Shown: positions 1 to 11,544 of the stretch, piece by piece | Layout of the letters: each line of letters opens with the position of its first letter | How positions within the stretch are numbered: the first letter of the stretch is position 1 | Origin: Diphasiastrum complanatum | Lineage: Eukaryota; Streptophyta; Lycopodiopsida; Lycopodiales; Lycopodiaceae | Length of the DNA stretch: 64,000 nt | Direction: 5' to 3' | Assembly: GCA_029204225.1 (NCBI GenBank) | Contig: CM055111.1 | Coordinates: 25,426,404-25,490,403 of the forward strand | The notes under the pieces: model-generated | Seen by the model: only the letters and a program-made list of their open reading frames with translations | Told to the model about the DNA's origin: nothing | Databases searched by the model: none | Translations under genes and position numbers: made by a program

Positions 1-264
1 AACCACTTCATTTAAAAAGTGAGGTCCTCTATCATTAACAAGCTCGATAGGATAGCCAAAACGAGTAATGATATTTTCATAAAGAAAACGCGTGATGGTT
101 TTCACATTAACATCCTTTGTTGCTCTAGCCTAAACCCATTTTGTAGCATAATCAGTAGCAATAAGAATATAATGGGATTGAGTGTTTTTTGCTGCTGAGC
201 TGATGGGCCCAACAAAGTCTATACATCATTTATAGAAAGCTTCACCTTCTATAATGGGAGTAAG
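1..264 (-). pseudogene. Gypsy integrase fragment
   Basis: Read on the minus strand this gives a Ty3/Gypsy integrase core: DFVGPI, then ATDYATKWV, then FLYENIITRFGYPIELVNDRG. The catalytic Asp positions are recognisable. A stop codon interrupts the frame just after ATKWV, and another lies before the first Asp. The fragment runs off the left edge of the window. On the right it ends abruptly at 264, where a Copia LTR starts, so it was probably split by that insertion. It is a dead fragment related to, but distinct from, the two longer Gypsy copies in the window. Confidence 0.8.
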
Positions 265-914
265 TGTGAAAGATTTCAGATCCTTAAGATCCAATCTATT
301 TGAATGATCTTTGGTTAGAAAGAGAAATACACTACCAATTTCACCAATGTAGAAAAATCAGCATCTACACACAATTTGAGATGCAAACACTAATAGAACT
401 TGATCAAACTTGAATGAAATGATTATGTACTATTGCTGTCCGTACAAAACCAGCAAGCTACTGTATTTCACACGTGTGGATCCAAAAATAGCAAATATAG
501 ATCATTCTACACATAGAATTGCAAGCAATCACCAAGATAGTGCACCAATGGATAGTAGAACCCAAGAGAACCATGTATAAGCATGAAATGAGATAGAGAA
601 GAGAGAAGATGACTCTCTCCATGATTCACATCCTTTTATAGCAGGTCCAAACCCTACTTGGCCACTTGGCTTTCCCACCAAAATGCTAACCCTACCAATT
701 TTGGGCCTAGATTCAATGTACCCAACTTATTCAAATTGAATCTACTCAAACTCGCATTCTATCTTTCCCACACTTTCAAAAAGTGTTTATTCAAATGAAA
801 TTTAGACTAATGAACTTTGAAAAGTCAACCTCTAAGTCTAAAACAAGTTTTGGCCTCAATATGCCAAATATGGAAATATTGCCAAATGTGATGAAACTAG
901 TTGAATCTTTCACA
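265..914 (-). repeat. Copia 3' LTR
   Basis: This 650-bp LTR is bounded by TG...CA and by an imperfect inverted repeat: TGTGAAAGATT at 265 and AATCTTTCACA ending at 914. The minus strand has a TATAAAAGGA promoter box at 632-641. A polypurine tract (GAAGAGGGAG on the minus strand) directly abuts the right end, downstream of a Copia RNase H. It is therefore the 3' LTR of the minus-strand Copia to its right. Its outer edge cuts a Gypsy integrase. Confidence 0.75.
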
Positions 915-1530
915 CTCCCTCTTCAACTAGTTTTAGCATAGACTTTGATAATACTCCAAGTGAAGTCCTATGCTTCATAAACAAGTCTTTTCCCAATGCT
1001 TTGGTGAAGATATCAGCTACACATTCCCTTGAAGATACATGTTGAAGCTCCACCTCCTTTGCAATGACTCGCTCCCTCACAAAATGATATTGTATCTCAA
1101 TATGCTTGCTCCTAGCATGAAAGATAGGATTGGATGCCATTCTTTGGGCTGATTGATTGTCACAAAAGATGATTGGGCTCTCTGAAAAATCTAGCAAGTG
1201 AAGATCCTTGATCATCCTCTTGATCCACACCATCTCCTTTGTGCAATGTGTAAGAGCTTTGTACTCGCTCTCACTAGATGACAATGAGATAGTGGCTTGT
1301 TTCTTTGACATCCATGATATAGCTCCATCACCTATGAAAATACAATAAGAACTAATGGATTTCCTATCCATTATATCTCCAGCATAGTCCAAATCTGAAA
1401 ATCCAAAAAGATTAGGTGATGATCCCTCATACAATATGCCAAAATCTCGAGTTCCAATGATGTACCTCAAAACTCGCTTTCCTAGCTTCCAATGCTCCTA
1501 GCATAGTTTTTGCCAAAAGAACTTTGATCC
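910..1530 (-). pseudogene. Copia RNase H / RT C-terminus
   Basis: The minus-strand frame of about 186 codons is a Ty1/Copia RNase H: GFSDLDYAGD, ISWMSKKQATISLSSSESEY, FCDNQSA, HARSKHIEIQYHFVRE, VADIFTKALGK. It ends in LVEEGV, with the stop lying inside the start of the LTR, as is usual for Copia. The frame begins within the RT-RNase H connection (RVLRYIIGT), and no RT catalytic core lies upstream. The RNase H is largely intact by eye, but the element cannot be autonomous. Confidence 0.85.
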
Positions 1531-1730
1531 ATCATAAGAATGATATTTTTCCTAAGAATAGATCTCCTTTCAATGATCATGTAGTGCTCAAAATAGAAAC
1601 AACCATAATTGATATAGAGAATAGTGTCCACTTGGGATGCTTCACTATTTCTTACATCAATTTTACATGTAAAAATGTGACTAGAACATGAAGAATCAAA
1701 TAGAATGTAAATGAAATGATTCCACCATGC
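1531..1730 (-). other. Copia interior without recognisable coding
   Basis: About 200 bp between the RNase H and the unrecognised ORF to its right. No RT motifs (YVDD or flanking blocks) are visible in any frame. It belongs to the segment that replaces the RT of this element. Confidence 0.4.
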
Positions 1731-2789
1731 TTACAACTCTGAACTCTCTGGAAAAATACAGCAAACAAACAATAAATGTGAGTGATCAACTTTTTCTTGC
1801 ATGTCTCCTCCTCCTTTGTCCTTTGTTGCCTTGTATCCACCATGATACTCCATGAATGAGCCTCCATCTTCATCTTGCCTCAAGATACCATCATACCTTG
1901 ATGACTTGACCATGAATGAGTGACATAATGAACCTGCAATAGCTTCATTTTCATCAGCAAAATCAGCCAAGAATGCTAGTACAAATCCAACATCAAAACA
2001 ATGCTCACCAATGTAGCTAGTTTTACCATATCTTGACAATTTGTACACATCCACATGAAATTGCTCAAACATGAGATAGAAAAAGTAAAGTAAACTTGAA
2101 CAACACTTCCTTGCTGCTCCTTTGACCTTATTTGAGTCTTCAATATGCTGCAAAAACAGATCCATAACACCTTTGCCAATTACCTCTCCTTTGAAGCTCT
2201 TGACTAGCTCCAAATTGCCAACTTCCCTTTTGACTAGTTGAAGCGCTTTGAGATCAACTTCTTGATCTTCAACTTGATCACCAAAGTCATTGAACAAACT
2301 TGGTTTTCCAGATCCATTACTTGATTTTACAGCAATATAACATCCATCCACTTGCATAGCTCCATGTACACAAGAAGATCTTCCAAAAGATGTTCCACTC
2401 TTCATAAGAGATTGATACTCAAGATCCATTGCTTGGATCCACTCCTCTTATTTCCTTGCTTGATCTACACTTGTAGGCTCATCCAAAGAGGTTAGGAAAG
2501 CAACATAATTTTCAGAAACTACTTGCTTACCCTTTTGATCATATGTGAGCCTTGAAGGTACTTGTCTTTCTCTTGATGTTCTCCTTGGCTTTTGACTTGA
2601 TGAAGGTCCATCATCACCACCATCCAAAGTAGGATCCTTCTCATCAACATCAAGAATGTTAGATCCATCTAATTTACCATCAATCATGCTTGAAGACACC
2701 TTTGGAATGTTTCCCTCATAAAAAATGACATCTCTACCAACAGTCACTTTGTTAGTAGAAGGAATGTAAACCTTGTAGGCTTTACTCAA
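1731..2789 (-). pseudogene. Copia integrase-RT linker fused to unrecognised ORF
   Basis: One minus-strand frame runs from 2789 to 1731 with a single stop at 2448-2450. The first part is the Copia integrase C-terminus and linker: RDVIFYEGN, an acidic stretch, then SSSQKPRRTSRERQVPSR. It passes into the normal start of RT (WIQAMDLEYQSLMKSGT). After SGT the expected RT sequence is absent. About 220 further in-frame codons follow that I do not recognise: mixed charged and hydrophobic, no transmembrane run, Cys-containing, with an FLADFADENEA stretch. The likely explanation is replacement of RT by foreign DNA. Capture of host sequence is possible but unproven. Confidence 0.6.
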
Positions 2790-2805
2790 GATTGCAAAAT
2801 GAATT

Positions 2806-3400
2806 TTGCAATATCTTCAATTAGCGAGGGATTATGGCTTGTGTTATTGTCGTGGTGCAGGTCTCAAGATACTTTCCTACAATGATGCTAGCTGGGCATC
2901 TCTCAAGGACGACTGTAAAAGCATCTCAGGAGGATGCACCATCGCATCAGAAGCAGCAGTTCTTTGGGTCAGCAAGAAGCAGACCATTGTAGCCCAGTTG
3001 TCTTGTGAAGCAGAATACATAGCACAACAAAGATGGCCAACAAAATAATTTGGCTAAGGTAGTTCCTGGACGAATTGGGCAAAACAAGGAACGATCCATT
3101 GGTCTTGCAGATGGACAACACCTCTGCGATACACGTGACGAAAGATCCTATGTTCCACTCAAGAACGAAGCACATTGCGATCAAGTATCACTTGATCAGG
3201 GATCTGATTGAAAGGAAGATGATGCAGACCAACTTCATAGGAACGAAAGATATGGTTGTTGACATCTTCACTAAAGCTTTGGACAAAGGGCTCTTTGAGA
3301 GGCAAACGAGCAGTCTTGGGATCATAAAGCTACCATGCTTTGAGAGGGAGCTGAAAAAACAAAGTGTTTCTGATTACAAAGCCTTGCTAGCTTTCAGATT
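2806..3400 (+). pseudogene. Copia RNase H fragment
   Basis: Plus-strand Copia RNase H beginning in the RT connection (QYLQLARDYGL). It continues through SYNDASWASLKDD, SGGCTIA, WVSKKQTIVAQLS and EAEYIA. A frameshift near 3030-3065 separates this from the second half: LQMDNTSAIHV, HSRTKHIAIKYHLIRD, DMVVDIFTKALDKG. The fragment abuts a minus-strand Copia head-on at about 2790-2805. Its sequence resembles the nested minus-strand Copia at 52.7-56.8 kb more than the other Copia families here. Confidence 0.8.
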
Positions 3401-4652
3401 TTTACTTGACGAAGATGTTTGCGAACTCGAACATCTGGAGACATAAGACACGAAGAGTTTTGCGAACACGAAAGTCAACGAAGACGAAGATGAACAGTTC
3501 GCGAACACAAAGGATCCACGAATGAGATTCCTTTGCGGTCCAGCAAGAGAGAAAGGTAGACGCGGTAACTGAAACCAATGGTGGAAACGAAACTCGTTCT
3601 GTCCTCACGCTGCAAGGAGTACCACCAGAGATCATGCAAGTGCCCAAAAGTACAAAGATCTGACATGATGGCATGACGTCAACAGTGCCACTCTTGTAAT
3701 TCCATGATTAGTTGTAGATGTATAATCACTCTAATCTTAGGTTTACATAGAGAGACCGTACTTACTGGATAATACTTGACACATATCAGAACAAAATACA
3801 CAGAGTGTAACTAAGAGAAGAGACATTGAAAAATTCTGATGCTAGTAAGCAATCAAGATGAACACAGACAAAAGCACTGCCTGCGTGTGAGAAGATAATT
3901 CTGTCTAGGATTAGAAGATCCAATTGTCCGCTAGTGAAGCAAGACTACTACTCGTGAGAGAACCGTGCTTCTCTCAGGCCAACGCACTGCGTGGATTCGC
4001 ATGCAGTGCCCTGAAAAAATTGGAGAAAATCAATATAGATTATTTTTCTGGTTGTGTCTGATCTTGGATGTCGAATGCTTATGCTGTTTATTTTTCATAT
4101 GTCTGAGTTTTCTTGTTCCCTTTGAATTTCGCACCTTGGTTGAAATTAAGTCAAATGCTATATTAATTTTATGAACGTAGATCAGTAGTAACTGACTACT
4201 ATCTGGAAGATTGTAGGAGTGTTTCAGCTGGCAGTGCCCAGTGAACGCATCTGAACTCCATCCGAATCTCGAAAGAGAGTCGTGAATGTTTCATGAATTT
4301 TTTTCTCATGATTCTCATCAGTTGTATCGGAGCAACGCACGATTCTCAGCACTTAATCAACCAGAGTGTAGCACTGCTATACTACCATAATAACATCTCA
4401 TCTATAGAACACATTTCATTCGATTTGATAGAGGCCAGATTGTTGTTCTAAAATTATTGACATTACATTCCCCAAACAAAGTAATCCTGGTTACTTTCTA
4501 ATGTCTGTCGAAAACCAGAATAACACTTGAAACCATTTGTCATAAACTATACCAAATACATAACTTTATAACGTTGTCCTTTGTGGGAACAACACTATTT
4601 ACTACAAAATCTATATTAACCTTATTGGTATAGTACAACATATACCAATTTT
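3401..4652 (+). other. Non-coding; probable LTR sequence
   Basis: No convincing coding frame. The first part contains several copies of a GCGAACACGAA-like motif, which also occurs in Copia LTRs elsewhere in the window, so it is probably LTR of the Copia fragment to the left. The right end (about 4200-4652) precedes a tRNA-Asp PBS and is probably the 3' part of the 5' LTR of the Gypsy element. I cannot fix the boundary between the two. Confidence 0.4.
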
Positions 4653-4670
4653 TGGCGCCGTTGTCGGGGA
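4653..4670 (+). other. tRNA-Asp primer binding site (Gypsy)
   Basis: TGGCGCCGTTGTCGGGGA is complementary to the 3' end of plant tRNA-Asp, whose full complement is TGGCGCCGTTGCCGGGGA, with one mismatch. It lies about 50 bp before a Gypsy gag start, which is the expected position for the minus-strand primer of an LTR retrotransposon. Confidence 0.85.
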
Positions 4671-4722
4671 TAGTTTAGGAAAGTTATAAGAAATTTGACA
4701 CATTCATCTCCATCTCTAGTGT

Positions 4723-5270
4723 ATGTCTAATAGAGAATCCCGATTAGAACGATATCGTAAGCTTAGAGAGGAATTTTTACGAAGACAGAGTGAGAGTACT
4801 AGTCAAAGAAATCTAGACGAAATCACTGTTCAGTTACTTGAACTCCTAATTAGCTTCGGTATGGAGGGTCCTGCTGCACGTTTCACTTCTATCTCAAAAA
4901 TTAAGTACAATTATTGAAAAGGGACTTCTTATGATGATGTAGATAGCTATGTCTCACAATTTGAGTCAATCGCTAATGCAAATAACGAAGGAATCGATGT
5001 AGATAAACTATGAATCTCCCTTGTTCTGCTAAGAAAACAGACGTGCATATGGTACAATCAAGTTGAACCATGTCGTGTAGGAACCTGGTACCTGTTAAAA
5101 GATGCATTTCTGAACCAGTTTAGAGAAATCGGTTATAAATCTAGAATTCTTGGACGTTTGAACAATGTTCAGAAGAAGAGTAAAGAATCCCTTCGCAAAT
5201 ATACACGAAAGGTTAAAAATCTTATAGGGAAACTAACCGGTGTATATCCTCTTGATATGCAGATCCAGAG
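4723..5270 (+). pseudogene. Gypsy gag fragment
   Basis: The frame opens at an ATG (MSNRESRLERYRKLREEF) and continues through a retrotransposon gag core: DVDSYVSQFESIANANNEG, then WYNQVEP, then LKDAFLNQFREIG, LNNVQKKSKESLRKY and VYPLDMQ. Two in-frame stops occur, near 4917 and at about 5011. The frame ends at about 5270, where it joins RT sequence directly. The gag C-terminus, protease and first part of RT are missing. Confidence 0.75.
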
Positions 5271-7280
5271 AAATGTTTTTTCGGTATGAAAGAAGGAATA
5301 TTACTCGGACTCAAAATATCTAACAGAGGAATAGAAGTCGACAAAGATAAAGACGAGCTTATAAAGAATCTTCAGATACCAACTAATCTACGTGAACTAA
5401 GAGTTTTCTTAGGACATGTTGGCTATTATCGAAGATTTATTTAAAATCATGCTTCTATTGCTGTCTCTCTTACTCATCTACTCAAGAAACAAGTGGAATA
5501 CTTGTGGACAAATGAACAGCAGAAAGCATTCGAAGAACTTAAGAAAAGGTTGATCAATGCTCCTATTTTGAGACCACCCAACTGGGCTATTTTATTTCAT
5601 AGTTATGTTGATGTTTCTGCATTTGCTATTGGCGTCTGTCTGAGCCAGAAGGACGATCAAAAGAAAGATAATCCCATCTACTATGATAGTCGACAGCCCA
5701 GTGCATCGGAGATGAATTATTCGGCTACAGAAAGGGAAGCACTTGGCATGATTTTCACTATTAAGAAATTTCGACATTATTTGCTGGGATATGCATTTAT
5801 TTTTCACGTTGATCACTATGCTCTTAAGTGTCTTGTGAATAAACTAGATTTATGAAGACGAATTGCTCGATGGGTTCTACTTCTGCAGGAATTCACTTAT
5901 CAAGTAGAACTTTGCCAAGGAAAGTATCATACAAATGCTGACTATCTATTACAACGCAGCACTGGAAAAATTGAAGAACCAATTAATGATGATTTTTCAG
6001 ATGAACATTTGTTTGAAATTTCATCCACAAATTCGTTATATTCTGATATCATTACTTATCTCAAGGATCAGATATATCCAAATGGTTATGATTTGGAGCA
6101 AAAGACAGTTTTTCAATATAAGATAGCACCTTATACGATCATTAACAATGTTCTATACAAGCTTGGTGCTGATCATCAACTACAAAGATGTCTCGAAACT
6201 GAAGACATTAAAAAGGTTGTTAAAGCTTTACACTTAGAAGATGCTAGCAGACACTTTGCCTTAAAGAATACTATTAATAAGATATTGACCGCCAAGTACT
6301 AGTGGCCAACAATGTTCAAGGAGGTATCAAACTTTATTCGTTCGTGTGATCCATGCCAGAGATCTAGTAAGCCTACAAAAGCAATGAATTGGTCGTTGAC
6401 ACCTATCCTGTCTCTTGCTCCATTCGAGAAGTGGGGGATTGACTTTGTCGGTCCAATCAAACCTGTGACCCAACATACGAAATGTCGTTATACTTTTGTT
6501 GCAACAGATTATGCTACAAAGAACGTTGAAGCAGAAACGACGAAATGAAACGATGCGAAAATTGTCGCGGTGTTCTTATCCAAAAGTATAATCACAAGAT
6601 ATGGTTGTCCAGTTGAATTAGTAAGTGACCGAGGTACACATTTTCTAAATGACACTATACGATTGTTGACAACATATTTTCTGATCAAACATAGAAAAAC
6701 TACACCGTATAATCCAAAAGCAAACGGGTTGACAGAACGAGCTAATGGAATTTTATGTAAGATCCTGAACAAAATTACTATTGCACATGCAACGGTTTGG
6801 GATCAGAAACTACCATCAGTTCTTTGGGCTTATTGTAACATAGGAAAAATTATGACGAAACAGACACCATATTTTCTTACGTATGGTATGCATCCTATTT
6901 TGTCTATTGAATTTGAGATGAAAACTTTTCGTATTCAAGCTCAACGAACAGATGAAGAATGTATTAACAAAAGGTTGACCAATATTGAAGAACTAGCTGA
7001 AGCTCGTGTGAATTCACACAAATTAATGGAGGAAGTCTTGGAACAAAGGAAGAAGAACTATGATAGCCGTATCAGAAAATGTGATCTTAAAGTTGATGAC
7101 TTTGAATTGATTTATGACAGTCGACATCAAAAGTTTTTCGAAAAACTCCGTATGAGAGGGCTTGGACCTTATAAAGTCATAGAAGTGTCTGAGAATGGTT
7201 CTGTACAACTTCAATCACTTGAAGGTGAACTGTTACCTACACGTATTAATGGGTCCATACTCAAGAAATACTACCTTTGA
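5271..7280 (+). pseudogene. Gypsy pol remnant (RT end, RNase H, integrase)
   Basis: Starts inside RT (CFFGMKEGILLG) and runs through the RT end (FLGHVGYYRRFI). RNase H follows (VDVSAFAIGVCLSQ, SATEREALGMIFTIKKFRHY), then integrase. The integrase has the zinc region ending in CDPCQR, the core blocks WGIDFVGPI, VATDYATK and NPKANGLTERANG, and a C-terminus ending LPTRINGSILKKYYL. Stops occur near 5443, 5853, 6301 and 6546. The RT catalytic core is deleted. The sister copy at 23161-25708 keeps it. The long 236-codon integrase stretch (6570-7280) is the best-preserved part. Confidence 0.85.
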
Positions 7281-8290
7281 CCAGAATTTTTTTTCTGGTA
7301 TTTTTCTGGAATTGATCGCAAATTTTGTTTTATATTTTCTCGTATTTTTTGCAACTTTTCTTTTATCTTTTTTAGAAATTTTCGTGAAATTTTCTACCAC
7401 CCTCCAACATTATTCAAAATGTTTTTGAGAAATTTTTGAGAAATCTTCTAGACTTCTCTCAATCTTTCAAGATGTTGTCAAAGTATTTTCGAGAACTTTT
7501 CGTGACACTCAATTTGTAAATCAAAATGTGTTTTAATTTTCGCAGACCGTTTTGGAGAATTTTTCTAGAATCTTTTCTAGCACTTTTCTCCACTATTTTG
7601 GAAAAATTTTCTAGTATCTTACTAAAATTTTCGAGAAATTTTTGTGAGTTTCTGTATCATTTTTTAGGATCCTCCGAGAAGGTTTCGTGAAACTTTCTAG
7701 AATCTTTCTATCATATTTTCGAGAATCTCTCGACCTGCTTTTTGTATTCTTATATTAAAGATGATGGCCAATGAACATTATTCACACGTGTGTAAGATCA
7801 CATATCAAAATGGATATTGTTTCTTCTTAATTTATTTCTTTTATTTTCACAAACGGTCTTTCGTCATTAAGATTGATCTGTCAAATCATAGTTTGAAACT
7901 CTGAGCCATGCACGTCCTCCATAAATGGAAATGACAAATGTCATGTCACCATGCCACATCATCATCCCTACCACATCGCTACTCCTTATCATCGTTATTT
8001 TCCATTTTTCTTTCTTACACTTTCTTCCTGCGATTACATGCTTTCCTGCGCTCACCCTCTTTGCGATCAAAGCGATCTTTTACGCCCTATTGTGATCTGC
8101 GGAGCTGTCGTCAATCATTCGACACAATGGCTTCTGGATCGAGCTCTAGCTCTACTATTGTTGTATCTTTAGCATCCACATCGGCTATGGCTCCAACTAG
8201 CATGACTATGGCAGTCTCAAGTCTACGCTATGGCTTCTCCAACTAGCTTGGATATGGATGCAAGAAAGACAATAATGAACATGGTGGTGA
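7281..8290 (+). repeat. Gypsy 3' untranslated region
   Basis: Follows the integrase stop. The first 490 bp are T-rich and packed with near-dyads such as TTCTAGAA, TTCGTGAA and TTTTCGAGAA. The second part contains a short Ser-rich frame (MASGSSSSSTIVV at about 8125) of unknown meaning. The whole block recurs on the minus strand at 22241-23160, after the sister Gypsy copy, so it travels with the element. I see no clear polypurine tract or 3' LTR boundary. Confidence 0.6.
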
Positions 8291-8960
8291 GTATTCTCAT
8301 GGGTAAGATCCACTCTTCTCTCTTTTCTCTCCTTAATAACTACAAATGATAGCTTAACCTAAATGATAAAACCCTAATATAAATCTCCTTCTCTAAGGCT
8401 TATCCTACTAGAGAATGGAGGGCCTAGATTAACTTAACTTGTTGCCAGATAAATAATGTACAATACAATGTGAAGTAACACAATATATGAAACTGCACAT
8501 GGGAGAACACTCAGAGTGAAAGACAGGCATGCATTGCAAATGAGGTTCTTCTTGAAAATGGACTCTTCCACTCCTATTTATACTTGGGAGCGGTGGTCAC
8601 TTACAGAAATGCACTGTGGGACAAGTAAGCCACATAGACTAACTTAACTTTGAATCACACTGGTGCCATGGGACAAACCCGCAATGGACAGAAACAATGA
8701 AACAAAATCTACACTCTCTAATAAATCAATTTCACTACTTGCCACAAATGTCTTTGTGACTAACTTTTACATAACTTGGAATAACTCGAAACTACATATC
8801 TATGTGCAGTGCCCATGGCAGTTTAAACTTAGAACTGAATATCTTAAGCCATTGTGGATAAAGTAAAAGCCTAAACTTGATGGGCAAGTTCTACGTTTAA
8901 ATCCTATCCTGCTTGTATTTTTAAAGATGTTTCGCACAAGATTGCTAGAATATTCCTTGG
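8291..8960 (-). repeat. LTR-like block, copy 1
   Basis: Homologous to 21620-22240, where it lies in the other orientation. On the minus strand it carries a TATAAATA box (about 8575-8582). Both copies sit at the same place relative to their Gypsy 3' regions, but their promoter-like orientation opposes the Gypsy coding strand. The ends are imprecise: one is near GAATATTC at about 8950, the other near the GTGAGTATTC at 8290. The best guess is a solo LTR, or another small element already present in the parent Gypsy copy. Confidence 0.5.
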
Positions 8961-10617
8961 AATATCAACCTACATTATCCCCTCCGTTAAGAACTTGGCA
9001 GTCCCACGACAAGTGCAATGTTAAGACCCCACTCCTTATGGTGCTGGAGGAGTCAAAGTCGGTGCATCCCTTGGAGCTTTTAGACAACATTGGTAGTCTG
9101 CTACAGATGTCGTAGAGTTGTTTGCTTTACAAAGCGTTTCAATTCATAACCCAGAGCAAGTTCAAATCGATCCATCGGGTGGAAATGAGGTCTTGAAACA
9201 AGGATGAGAGAAGTGAGATGAAGTTTCAAGATTGACCATATGGTGGAATATGAGGGAATGAATGGATGGAAAAAAGGAATGAGATAAGTATTGTGTGGTT
9301 TTCCATATCTCTCCATAATATAACCAATGCTCTTTGTACAATTATCCACGGAATCATCATTGCTTGCCTTTGAAAATAGCTTTGTCATTGAGGTTGTGCG
9401 CTCATAACTTCAATCTCTGATTGACTTGAGAGTCCTTCAGTTTAAATAGGCCTACATGATTTCACTCAGTGATGACTTATGCTTATTGCGGCCTCCGCAG
9501 ATGATCGAATGGATGATGTACAACAACGGTAGTATGGTCTTGAGACACGATTACCACTGCTCAATGTACATTTTGCCAATGAAGCATAGTTGTTGGCATT
9601 GGTAGGAACACTTGTCGTCTGCGTTGGTTTGCACATAAATTTTGCCTTTGATGTGACTTGAGAGCCCTTCACTGGTACAAGCTGCCATTTTATTGACGAT
9701 TTGATGGTCATGGTGAGGCAATTGGAAAAGTGTGGATATTGTAGCATTTACGTAAAACCAACTGCTTATTGCGAATGGCGGTGTTGGTGTTGTCGCGAAT
9801 ATTCCATCTTGTTGGGAAGATGGATCTTTTGCTAGATCATGGTTGCAGTCTGATAAGATGCTCGTTTTGTTGCCAAACTGAGCATTTGTTGTTGAAGTCC
9901 TTGACTGCTCTTTTTGTTCATATTGAAAGTTGTTGAAATCATTGGTAAAGATGTAGAGATATATCTTAATGAAAATTCGTGTGATACTGTAACTGTAGAG
10001 CTAGAATAAAATTGCTGATGAAATATCACCTATAGTGCTGCTGCAAAAGAAAACACACCAAACCATACGACAATAGAACAAACAAATAGGTAGCAACAAA
10101 CGACATAGTTGACAGGACAAAACTTGAAATAAGAGAAACAATGAAAAATTGTAGCAGATAACTCTATAGAAGGATTTGCATGACACTCTTAGACCAAACT
10201 CTTGCAATCCAGTATCGAACTTGGCACAAGGCCATAGCTACAGTGTTATAAAAGAAAAAAAAGTGATAACATATAACATTTACGTAGCATATAATAAGAC
10301 AATTATGTCTTAGATTACTTTCACTCAGATAAAACATACGGGTTATCATCTAGACACAAAACTCATGATTCATCAGGCGGTAGCTCAAAACTTGGCTCTA
10401 GGGTATGATGTCAATTGCTTGGTCACAGAGACGTAATGAAGACACAGATCCGAGGTGGTACATTCTCGGTCTTATCTATGAATGATGTTTGAGATAGACC
10501 TTACGTGATTGCTAAATAGGATGTAACTGTATTTGGATCAGAAGCAACTATGTATCTATAGATGACAAAAGAATCAGTCAGCCTAGATGAGCCTGGGCAC
10601 ATCTAATACTACTAATT
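8961..10617. other. No gene recognised
   Basis: Contains only short open frames on both strands, without recognisable domains. Base composition is ordinary. I see neither transposon domains nor splice-linked exons that read as a known protein. Confidence 0.4.
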
Positions 10618-11110
10618 TTAGTAAGGTGCAAATGGATCAACTTGATGGGCAGGCACATTGGTATCTTCTATAGAGTACATCACTGGCTCTATGTAGTCGG
10701 AATCAACTTGTATGATAGACGATGTAGCAATATGTTGACTCTCTACAAAAGATTGTTTTGTTGGATGGGGAGCGATCGGTCGTGGATAAGAAGACTCTGG
10801 TTGAGAATGTAAAAGTGGTGTAGGATGGTTTATGGAACCAGAGGATCGAGATTGATGAAAAATTGGGCCTATTGGCCTTGGTTGGCCTATGTTGATGAGG
10901 AGCTGAGGCCGCCGTGAGTGCAATCCACATGGCTGTGTCTGACTTTTCACTATTCACATACCATTCCTTTGTGTCGCCAAGTAGGATCATGGGGAATAGT
11001 CTGAGCTTTTTAGCTTCAGAAGTATCACCGTAGAACGTACAAGTGTTTTTGAAGTCTTGAAGAAATCGTACGAGGCTGAGGGGCTGGATATCAGGGAATG
11101 ACTCGCACAA
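10618..11110 (-). pseudogene. Gypsy-type gag fragment
   Basis: The minus-strand frame contains FLQDFKNTCTFYGDTSEAKK followed by LRLFPMILLGDTKEWY. This matches the gag capsid signature of plant Gypsy elements (EA.KLRLFP.L.G.A..W). A frameshift near 10940 moves the coding signal into another frame, which continues as a Pro/Ser/Gln-rich linker ending at 10618. No protease or RT follows. It is an isolated broken gag. Confidence 0.6.
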
Positions 11111-11544
11111 TTGTAATTCTCAATGTAATTTGGGGATTCCAAAAGGTTTGCAGCTTGAGCAAAATGGCAGAGTGGGTGATTGTAATAGGAAAGCACTTGG
11201 TGTGACTTTTGCAAAGACTCAGGCTTGGGTAGAGTATTCGCACAACTAGTAAAGTATTCGTTGGGTGTCGTGTTGTGCGATTACATATCTTAGTAGGAAT
11301 TGGCTGAAAAAGCCGTTCTTCATTGATAACTCACCAAGGGTTGCCTGTAGCAATTCGTACAACAGATAGTAGATGCAACTTGTCAACAAGCACATGATGG
11401 TGTGTCTGTGCGAATTTTGATAGTGCTCAAAGGCGCAGAACACACACAAGGCCTTCTGATGCAGAATAGGTCGCGCAAATGAAGGAACTTGGACCTTAAT
11501 GATGTCAAACAACAAGCCAAAGGACTTGTATAGGGCTGAATGAT

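Noticed and set aside
7867-8246. Short ORFs in both Gypsy 3' regions (7938-8246; 22228-22605) as host genes
   Set aside because: They occur on opposite strands in overlapping frames and are conserved only because the repeat is duplicated; no domain is recognisable.
9466-9747. Minus-strand Cys/Ser/Thr-rich ORF as a small secreted protein
   Set aside because: No signal peptide or conserved spacing, and length is within chance expectation.
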